Assembly: GCA_900552845.1 (NCBI GenBank)
Contig: USBC01000014.1
Span: forward strand, 1 to 19,410
Origin: an uncultured Oscillospiraceae bacterium
Lineage (GTDB): Bacteria; Bacillota; Clostridia; Oscillospirales; Ruminococcaceae
DNA: 19,410 nt
Direction of reading: 5' to 3'
This document shows, piece by piece, positions 13,799-19,410 of this stretch. Position numbers and translations under genes: made by a program. Position 1 is the first letter of the stretch; the number at the start of each line of letters is the position of its first letter. The notes under the pieces are model-generated. The model had not been told where the DNA came from. It worked only from the letters and a program-made list of their open reading frames with translations, and searched no databases.

Positions 13799-14887
13799 AT
13801 GAAAAAAATGTTCTCATTTATTGCTGCAGCGCTGATCCTTCTAACCGGCTGCGGCGAATCCAATGTACCGCAAACCGGCTATACCAAGTATTCAGCGCAA
13901 TTCTACGGTACTTTTGATACGATTGTTCAAATCATCGGATATAGTAAAAGTGAAGAAGATTTTTCCCGCTATGCCAGTCAGATCAAGTCTCGCATGGAGG
14001 AGTTGAGTCATCTCTATGATATATATTATGAATATTCCGGCGAAAACAACATTAAAACAATCAATGATAATGCCGGTATTCAGCCGGTTGCAGTGCAGGA
14101 AGAGATTTTGGATCTAATAGAGTTTTGTCAGGAATGGTACGAGAAAACCGACGGAAAAGTGAATATCGCACTGGGACCGGTGCTTGCTATTTGGCACAGT
14201 TATATGGAGCGTTATTCTGCCGATGCGTCTGATGCCAAGCTGCCGCAGATGGACAAACTGCACGAAAAGCTCCCTCTTTGCAATATGTCTGATGTAATCG
14301 TTGATCGGGAGGCAGGTACAGTATATCTTGCAAGGGAGGGAATGAGCCTTGATGTAGGTGCTGTGGCGAAGGGATATGCCACGCAGTTAGCCTGTCAAGA
14401 GGTCTATGAAGCCGGCTTTACTTCTTTCATTGTAAGCGCAGGAGGAAATGTGGTTGCCGGAGACCCACCTCTTGATGGAGTTCGATCAAGTTGGGGAGTC
14501 GGAATACAAGATCCTTTCACTGCAGATGAATTGAATGGCGGTAATTCAGTCGATGTGGCTTATGTCAAAAATACTTGTGTTGTAACCAGCGGAGATTATC
14601 AACGTTTTTATATGGTAGGAGAACAGCGTGTTCATCATATTATTGATCCCGATACGCTTATGCCGGCTGATTATTATCGCGGGGTTACTGTCATTACACC
14701 GGATAGCGGCATTGCTGATCTTGCTTCTACAACGCTTTATACTATGCCATATGAACGATCCAGAACAATGGCGGAGCAGATGGGCTGGGAGGCAATGTGG
14801 ATATTTGCCGATGGTACCGTAGAATGCACGGATGGAATGATTTCTTTGCTGCGTGACCGCGGAAGTGCAACGGGGCTGCTTTCATAA
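13799..14887 (+). CDS. apbE: FAD:protein FMN transferase (ApbE) lipoprotein
   Basis: ApbE splits FAD and attaches FMN covalently to a threonine (or serine) of target proteins outside the cytoplasm. The 362-residue protein has a lipoprotein signal (hydrophobic 5-15, lipobox LLTGC, C18), so it is anchored on the outer face of the membrane. Family motifs are in order: FGTFD-like YGTFDT (36-41), LDVGAVAKGYA (184-194), an SAGGN glycine turn (213-217), SGDYQRF (264-270), HHIIDPDT (279-286) and a metal-site-like IADLAST (305-311). Length is normal. GGAGAAG precedes the ATG at 13799. The two lipoprotein genes on the other side of the inverted-repeat element are the obvious candidate substrates. No Rnf, Nqr or NADH-dependent partner is in the window. 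Confidence 0.93.
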   Translation: MKKMFSFIAAALILLTGCGESNVPQTGYTKYSAQFYGTFDTIVQIIGYSKSEEDFSRYASQIKSRMEELSHLYDIYYEYSGENNIKTINDNAGIQPVAVQEEILDLIEFCQEWYEKTDGKVNIALGPVLAIWHSYMERYSADASDAKLPQMDKLHEKLPLCNMSDVIVDREAGTVYLAREGMSLDVGAVAKGYATQLACQEVYEAGFTSFIVSAGGNVVAGDPPLDGVRSSWGVGIQDPFTADELNGGNSVDVAYVKNTCVVTSGDYQRFYMVGEQRVHHIIDPDTLMPADYYRGVTVITPDSGIADLASTTLYTMPYERSRTMAEQMGWEAMWIFADGTVECTDGMISLLRDRGSATGLLS

Positions 14888-14916
14888 ATTATTCAAGATT
14901 TATCTTTCGATTGGTC

Positions 14917-14945
14917 TTTACTGATTTGTGCTATTCATGTATAAT
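14917..14945 (+). promoter_or_regulatory. Probable promoter of the pyrH string
   Basis: A perfect TATAAT (14940-14945) has a -35-like TTTACT (14917-14922) 17 bases upstream. It starts transcription about 35 bases before the pyrH TTG. pyrH needs its own promoter here because tsf is not directly upstream. Confidence 0.6.
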
Positions 14946-14985
14946 AAACAGGAAGTTGCATGAATAACCGGAGGGGGAATATAGA

Positions 14986-15717
14986 TTGAGTCATTACAGT
15001 CCACTGGAATTACGTTATAAGAGAGTCGTTTTGAAGCTGAGCGGGGAAGCTCTTGCCGGCAAGCAGGGCAGCGGAATCGATTATGATGTAGTACTGGAGA
15101 TTTGCAAAAACATCAAAACTGCAGTCCAGTCACTGGGTGTTCAAATGGGAATTGTGGTCGGCGGCGGCAACTTTTGGCGTGGACGTACCAGCGGCAAAAT
15201 GGATCGTACCAGAGCGGATCACATGGGTATGCTTGCCACAGTCATCAATGCGTTGGCCTTGGCAGATGCTCTTGAATCGCTAGATGTACCTGTTCGAGTG
15301 CAGACAGCCATCACCATGGAGCAATTTGCAGAACCATATATCCGCAACCGTGCTGTGCGACATATGGAGAAAGACCGGGTAGTGATTTTCGGCTGCGGCA
15401 CCGGCAATCCTTTCTTCTCCACCGATACCGCAGCGGCACTGCGGGCGGCTGAGATTGATGCCAATGCCATTCTAAAGGCGACAATGGTAGACGGCGTCTA
15501 TGATAAAGACCCCAAAAAGTATCCAGATGCCAAGCGATACAGCACGGTCAGCTTTTCGCAGGTGCTGGCACAGAACCTTAATGTCATGGATATGACAGCT
15601 GCATCTCTTTGCCGCGAAAGCAAAATCCCCATTGTTGTATTTGATTTGTCCGATCCGGAGAACATTTGCCGCGCGCTATGCGGTTATGATATTGGAACAA
15701 TTGTGAAGGAGGAATAA
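14986..15717 (+). CDS. pyrH: UMP kinase
   Basis: This cytoplasmic enzyme phosphorylates UMP to UDP with ATP in pyrimidine nucleotide supply and belongs to the amino acid kinase fold. Its 243 residues are normal length. Motifs are KLSGEAL (17-23), the glycine-rich VGGGNFWRG (58-66), DHMGMLATVINALAL (78-92) and a late nucleotide-site segment with DGVYDKDPKKYPDA. The start is TTG at 14986, supported by GGAGGGGG (14970-14977) eight bases upstream. frr follows after four bases. This gene is usually cotranscribed with rpsB-tsf; here tsf lies about 14.6 kb away. Confidence 0.96.
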   Translation: MSHYSPLELRYKRVVLKLSGEALAGKQGSGIDYDVVLEICKNIKTAVQSLGVQMGIVVGGGNFWRGRTSGKMDRTRADHMGMLATVINALALADALESLDVPVRVQTAITMEQFAEPYIRNRAVRHMEKDRVVIFGCGTGNPFFSTDTAAALRAAEIDANAILKATMVDGVYDKDPKKYPDAKRYSTVSFSQVLAQNLNVMDMTAASLCRESKIPIVVFDLSDPENICRALCGYDIGTIVKEE

Positions 15718-15721
15718 AAGA

Positions 15722-16276
15722 ATGAACCCCGAACTGAAATTACACGAAGAAAAAATGACCAAGACGATTTCTGTCCTGCGAGAGGAGCTTGCCGCGATCC
15801 GTGCAGGGCGCGCCAACCCTGCAGTATTGGATAAACTGGAGGTAGACTATTACGGCGTGCCGACCCGTGTCAATCAGCTTGCCGCTGTTTCTGTATCCGA
15901 AGCGCGCACGCTGGTTATCCAGCCATATGATAAGTCTACCCTTAAATCCATCGAGAAAGCAATTCAAGCATCCGATATCGGCATCAACCCCAATAATGAC
16001 GGATCTGTTCTGCGCCTTTTGTTCCCTCCGCTTACAGAGGAACGCAGAAAGGAGCTTGCCAAGAGCATTTCTAAGATGGGTGAGGAATCCAAGGTCGCAA
16101 TTCGCTCCATTCGCCGTGATGCCAATGAAAGGCTGAAAGCAATGAAGAAATCAAGCGAGATCACCGAAGACGATTTGAAAAATCTCGAAAATGAGTGCCA
16201 AAAGATGACCGATAAGTTCATTGCCGAGATTGACAAGGTTATTGCGGAAAAAGAAAAAGAGATCATGTCCGTTTAA
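15722..16276 (+). CDS. frr: Ribosome recycling factor
   Basis: RRF works with EF-G to split the post-termination ribosome. The 184-residue, helix-rich, highly charged sequence has the family hallmarks: TISVLREELAAIRAGRANPAVL-like start (written here as one known pattern in two parts, ELAAIRAGRANP and the preceding helix), VDYYGVPT, LVIQPYD and LTEERRKELAK. Length is exactly typical. AAGGAGG (15706-15712) inside the end of pyrH lies nine bases before the ATG. Confidence 0.96.
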   Translation: MNPELKLHEEKMTKTISVLREELAAIRAGRANPAVLDKLEVDYYGVPTRVNQLAAVSVSEARTLVIQPYDKSTLKSIEKAIQASDIGINPNNDGSVLRLLFPPLTEERRKELAKSISKMGEESKVAIRSIRRDANERLKAMKKSSEITEDDLKNLENECQKMTDKFIAEIDKVIAEKEKEIMSV

Positions 16277-16300
16277 GCAGCTTAATTCAGTCAATGTCAC

Positions 16301-16341
16301 ATCAGCTCCACCGGTCGCTCTCGGTTGGTGGGGCTGATTTT
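16301..16341 (+). terminator. Long hairpin between frr and uppS (weak terminator or attenuator)
   Basis: 16301-16317 pairs with 16322-16338, about 17 bp with several G-U pairs and a CTCT loop, followed by only four Ts in a row (16338-16341). Because uppS follows closely with no visible promoter, it probably lets part of the transcription pass, or it protects the frr 3' end. Confidence 0.55.
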
Positions 16342-16367
16342 GAATTATGAGCAAGGGAGAAAACGCC

Positions 16368-17111
16368 ATGCAGACAGAACCAAAGGCTAAAGGAGCTTTG
16401 CCTCCCCCTGCGGAATATCTTCCACAGCATATCGGCATTATCATGGACGGGAACGGGCGCTGGGCTAAAGCACGGGGCATGGCACGCGAGTATGGCCATC
16501 GCCGTGGCAGTGAGGTCTTTATGGATATTGCCCGGTACTGCAAGCAAATAGGAGTTAGATATCTGACTGTGTATGCCTTTTCCACAGAAAACTGGAAACG
16601 TCCGGCACACGAGGTTGCGGTCATTATGCAGATGCTCCAGCGTTACCTTGATGACAGCGAAAGGTATGTTAAGGAGGAGATCCGTCTGCGGATTATTGGC
16701 GATAGAAGTCGTTTGAGTGAAAATCTGCAATCGGCCATCGATCGGGCAGAAAAGGCAAGCGCACATTTTACCGCACTTACTGTAAATCTTGCAGTTAATT
16801 ATGGCGGAAGGGAAGAGCTGCTGCATGCTGCCCGTACGCTGGCGCAGCGCTGTATGATGGGAGAAGGAAATCCGTTGCAGCTCACCTCTGAGGACTTGGA
16901 GAACTGTCTATATACTGCGGGCCAGCCAGATCCGGACCTTATTATTCGTCCCAGTGGAGAAGAACGCCTCTCCAACTTTATGCTATGGCAAAGTGCCTAC
17001 TCGGAATTTGTCTTTATGGACGTGCTTTGGCCGGACTTTACCCCACAGCATTTGAATGAAGCACTGTGGGAATATGCAGGTAGAGATCGGCGTTTTGGAG
17101 GAATCAAATGA
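16368..17111 (+). CDS. uppS: Isoprenyl transferase (undecaprenyl diphosphate synthase)
   Basis: This enzyme adds isopentenyl units in cis to farnesyl diphosphate to make the C55 lipid carrier used for peptidoglycan and wall polymers. The 247-residue protein has HIGIIMDGNGRWAKARG (21-37, D27 the Mg-binding aspartate), STENWKRP (72-79) and the diphosphate-site RPSGEERLSNF (194-204). The ATG at 16368 is chosen over that at 16347 because AAGGGAG (16353-16359) lies eight bases before it, while the upstream ATG follows directly on the hairpin without a site. It overlaps cdsA by four bases (ATGA). Confidence 0.95.
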   Translation: MQTEPKAKGALPPPAEYLPQHIGIIMDGNGRWAKARGMAREYGHRRGSEVFMDIARYCKQIGVRYLTVYAFSTENWKRPAHEVAVIMQMLQRYLDDSERYVKEEIRLRIIGDRSRLSENLQSAIDRAEKASAHFTALTVNLAVNYGGREELLHAARTLAQRCMMGEGNPLQLTSEDLENCLYTAGQPDPDLIIRPSGEERLSNFMLWQSAYSEFVFMDVLWPDFTPQHLNEALWEYAGRDRRFGGIK

Positions 17112-17950
17112 AAACACGTATTATTTCTGCGCTGGTCGGGCTTGCTGTGCTGTCTGTCGCAATTGCATTTTATGATACCATTGTCTTTAACTTATTTATT
17201 ACGGCACTTGCAGCGATTGGTATTTATGAGGCTCACCATGCGGCAGGGATTACTAAGACGCATTGGCGAGTGACTCTGTACAGCACTCTGTTTGCTGTTT
17301 TTATTCTGCTGGTACCGCAGGGCAGGGAATATGCCATGCCTGCACTTTATGTATTGGTCGTGCTGGTATTTGCATATATCTTGGAACACCATAAAACCTT
17401 TACTATCCGGGAAGGATCCTATGTTTTATTGATGGGCATTGGTCTTCCGGTCGTGTTTGGCCTTATTTTGCTGTTTCGAGATCGTTTGGGGAATGAGCAG
17501 GGTATTCTATACCTTGCGTTCCTGTTGGGGAGCGCTTGGTGGAGTGATATCGGTGGCTATTTTACCGGTATGCTTTTCGGGAAGCACAAATTATGTCCGG
17601 AAATCAGCCCTAAAAAAACCGTAGAGGGACTTTTGGGCGGATTGTTGTTTGCTATTTTGGGCAATATAGGAATTATGGCGCTTATCAATCAGCTTTCCTC
17701 GCAGGGAATCGGATATCTTACCACGCCTCTCACGCTGCATTTTGGCCGAATTTGTTGGCTGACACCTTTACTGGCACTGATCAGTGTTGTTGGGGATCTA
17801 TCTTTTTCTATCATCAAACGTACATATGGCATTAAGGACTACGGCAATCTTATGCCGGGGCATGGCGGCGTACTAGACCGCTTTGACAGCGTTCTGTTCA
17901 TTGCACCTGCAGTTTATTTTATTGCCGTTTATCTGCCTATTGCTTTTTAA
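17108..17950 (+). CDS. cdsA: Phosphatidate cytidylyltransferase
   Basis: This membrane enzyme makes CDP-diacylglycerol from phosphatidic acid and CTP, the branch point to phospholipids. The 280-residue protein has about eight hydrophobic segments and the family signature at 234-260 (SIIKR ... KDYGNLMPGHGG ... DRFD). A conserved WWSDIGGYFTG (144-154) and the loop SPKKTVEG (167-174) are also present. It is translationally coupled to uppS through the ATGA overlap. rseP follows after 21 bases, with no dxr in between. Confidence 0.95.
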   Translation: MKTRIISALVGLAVLSVAIAFYDTIVFNLFITALAAIGIYEAHHAAGITKTHWRVTLYSTLFAVFILLVPQGREYAMPALYVLVVLVFAYILEHHKTFTIREGSYVLLMGIGLPVVFGLILLFRDRLGNEQGILYLAFLLGSAWWSDIGGYFTGMLFGKHKLCPEISPKKTVEGLLGGLLFAILGNIGIMALINQLSSQGIGYLTTPLTLHFGRICWLTPLLALISVVGDLSFSIIKRTYGIKDYGNLMPGHGGVLDRFDSVLFIAPAVYFIAVYLPIAF

Positions 17951-17971
17951 TCCTAAACACAGGAGGCTGCT

Positions 17972-19024
17972 TTGAAAACCATTCTTCTTACCGTTTTGGT
18001 ATTCGGTATTATCATTACTCTGCATGAGGCCGGTCACTTCCTGTTTGCAAAGCTCTTTCGTGTCAAGGTGGAGGAGTTTTCCTTTGGCATGGGCCCCAAG
18101 CTGTGGAGTACAGTCAAGCGCGGCACGCAATATTCCATTCGAGCTTTGCCCATTGGCGGTTATGTAGCTATGGAGGGAGAAGACGATGCCGGCAGCGGTG
18201 CTGTCGTGCGTGAGGAGATCGTTTCCACAGCAGAAGGGGACCCCCTCTATGAAAAGCCGGCATGGCAGCGCTTTATCATTATGGCTGCTGGAGCATTTAT
18301 GAATGTCGTTCTCGGCTTTATTATCCTAATTGTTGTTACTGCGATGTCAGGGTTGATCGGAACAACCACCGTCGCGGTATTTGATGAGGGCTCCGTTTCT
18401 GCAAATTATCTGCAAGTCGGCGATGAAATCATCAAAGTCAACGGCTATAATACGCGTTTTTACGGAGATGCAACCTTCCAAATGCTCCGTGACCAGGACG
18501 GAGTAATTGACTTTACTTTGATCCGTGATGGTGAGACGATGGAAGTAACCGTTCCTTTTAAGACTGAGGAACTTGCAGAAGGCGTGACCGGCATGCATAT
18601 GGACTTTAAGTTTCTCGGCAATCCAGTTACCTTTGGCAACACACTAAGTTATGCATGGCATTGGACATTTTCCTTGGTTAAGCAGGTGTGGTATTCCATC
18701 ATAGATATTCTTTCCGGTCGTTATGGGCTGCAGGCAATCAGCGGTCCCGTTGGGACAGCAACTGTTATCTCACAGGCTTCCTCTCAAGGAATGCGTACAT
18801 TCCTGCTGCTGGTTGCTTATATCACGATCAATGTAGGAATGTTTAACCTGCTGCCGTTGCCGGCACTGGATGGCGGTCGCATTCTGTTTGTATTGATTGA
18901 AATGATTTTCCGCCGTCCTGTTTCGCCCAAGGTGGAGGGCTGGATTCACCGTATTGGCATTATCCTGCTGCTTGGTATGATAGCCATTGTTACATTCAGC
19001 GACATTCTTAAACTGGTTCGATGA
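17972..19024 (+). CDS. rseP: Site-2 zinc protease RseP/RasP family
   Basis: This intramembrane metalloprotease cuts anti-sigma factors and signal-peptide remnants within the membrane. The 350-residue protein has the active site HEAGH at 18-22 in TM1, a PDZ domain around 105-195 (GDEIIKVNGY and IRDGETMEVTVPF), and the second catalytic element LDG at about 299-301 (NLLPLPALDGGRI). The start is TTG at 17972 with AGGAGG (17961-17966) five bases upstream. No anti-sigma factor gene is in the window, so its substrates here are unknown. Confidence 0.94.
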   Translation: MKTILLTVLVFGIIITLHEAGHFLFAKLFRVKVEEFSFGMGPKLWSTVKRGTQYSIRALPIGGYVAMEGEDDAGSGAVVREEIVSTAEGDPLYEKPAWQRFIIMAAGAFMNVVLGFIILIVVTAMSGLIGTTTVAVFDEGSVSANYLQVGDEIIKVNGYNTRFYGDATFQMLRDQDGVIDFTLIRDGETMEVTVPFKTEELAEGVTGMHMDFKFLGNPVTFGNTLSYAWHWTFSLVKQVWYSIIDILSGRYGLQAISGPVGTATVISQASSQGMRTFLLLVAYITINVGMFNLLPLPALDGGRILFVLIEMIFRRPVSPKVEGWIHRIGIILLLGMIAIVTFSDILKLVR

Positions 19025-19043
19025 AAAAAGGGAGGGAAGTGTC

Positions 19044-19410
19044 ATGCTGCGTAGAAACACAAGAACTGTTACCGTTGGCAATGTTGCGATCGGATCGGGC
19101 CATGCTATTGCGGTACAGTCCATGCTGTGTGCGAAATCAGGCGATCTTTCAGCAAACATTGCACAAGCAAGGGCGCTAAAGGACGCCGGTTGCGACATTG
19201 TCCGGCTTGCGATCCCTTCCATGGAAGATGTTTCTCTTATCTCTGCCATTAAGCAGGCGGTGGATATCCCGCTTGTTGCCGATATTCAGTTTGACTATCG
19301 TTTGGCAATCGAAGCAGCGAAAGCAGGCGTTGATAAGATCCGGATCAACCCGGGCAATATCGGCGGAAAAGATCAAGTAGATGCTGTGGTGAATGCTTGC
19401 CGTGAACGGC
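19044..19410 (+). CDS. ispG: 4-hydroxy-3-methylbut-2-enyl diphosphate synthase, N-terminal part (3' end outside window)
   Basis: IspG is the Fe-S enzyme of the MEP isoprenoid pathway. The first 122 codons are in view, from an ATG at 19044 with GGGAGGG (19030-19036) seven bases upstream to the window edge. The family pattern is clear: RTVTVGNVAIGSGHAIAVQSM, then AGCDIVRLAIP, VADIQFDYRLA and DKIRINPGNIGG, which match the IspG TIM barrel. Two positions differ from the common form: the residues after QSM read LCAKSGD rather than TNTxTxD, and ADIQFDY has Q where H is usual. The Fe-S cysteines lie beyond the window. Confidence 0.92.
   Translation, partial: MLRRNTRTVTVGNVAIGSGHAIAVQSMLCAKSGDLSANIAQARALKDAGCDIVRLAIPSMEDVSLISAIKQAVDIPLVADIQFDYRLAIEAAKAGVDKIRINPGNIGGKDQVDAVVNACRER

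Noticed and set aside
16347..16367. Earlier ATG for uppS at 16347
   Set aside because: It has no ribosome site and sits right after the hairpin; the AAGGGAG that serves the ATG at 16368 would be inside the coding sequence.
1..19410. CRISPR arrays, tRNA and rRNA genes
   Set aside because: I saw no regularly spaced short direct repeats, no tRNA-like cloverleaf with CCA-type end and no rRNA sequence in the intergenic stretches.

Overview
The window looks like a stretch of chromosome from an anaerobic gut-type Clostridia bacterium, probably near the Oscillospiraceae/Ruminococcaceae. The evidence is strong AGGAGG-type ribosome binding sites, occasional GTG and TTG starts, several monoderm-style lipoproteins, an Opp/Dpp peptide transporter, an M3 oligopeptidase and a Firmicutes-like tsf ... 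pyrH-frr-uppS-cdsA-rseP-ispG gene string. The assignment is inferred from gene content and style, not from a database match.

Layout. (1) 1-338 is the 3' end of tsf (EF-Ts), closed by a terminator. (2) 480-2108 is an M3-family oligoendopeptidase whose last codons look damaged by a small out-of-frame deletion. (3) 2240-10339 is an oligopeptide ABC transport locus. It holds a separately promoted and terminated lipoprotein binding protein (2440-4386), then a second unit of permease B, permease C, ATPase D, ATPase F and a small one-helix membrane protein. (4) 10370-14887 is a mixed region. On the minus strand are a cytidylate-kinase-like protein and two related lipoproteins. A 277-bp inverted-repeat element follows, then a plus-strand ApbE flavin transferase. 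(5) 14986-19410 is a housekeeping string: pyrH, frr, uppS, cdsA, rseP and the start of ispG.

The most striking content is in the transporter. Permease C is about twice the usual size because a complete seven-repeat RCC1-like beta-propeller (about residues 108-389) sits in its first extracytoplasmic loop, between TM1 and the GTDxxGRD segment. ATPase F is also enlarged, by a charged, coiled-coil-rich insert of about 185 residues between Walker A and the Q-loop. One transporter therefore carries an extra domain on each side of the membrane.

The second point of interest is the lipoprotein/apbE cluster. Three copies of one domain (one in the small lipoprotein, two in the large) end in an S-[ST]-C-T-[IM]-S motif. 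This motif resembles, but does not match, the SGATxxS flavinylation motif of FMN-binding domains. With apbE next door, covalently flavinylated surface redox lipoproteins are a reasonable hypothesis.

Gene order suggests that about 14.6 kb (pepF to apbE) lies between tsf and pyrH, which are neighbours in many bacteria. It also shows that dxr is missing from its common place between cdsA and rseP. Peptide uptake and cytoplasmic peptide cleavage (opp plus the M3 peptidase) fit together as one nutritional function. The 3' block serves nucleotide supply, ribosome recycling, and isoprenoid, phospholipid and envelope biogenesis.
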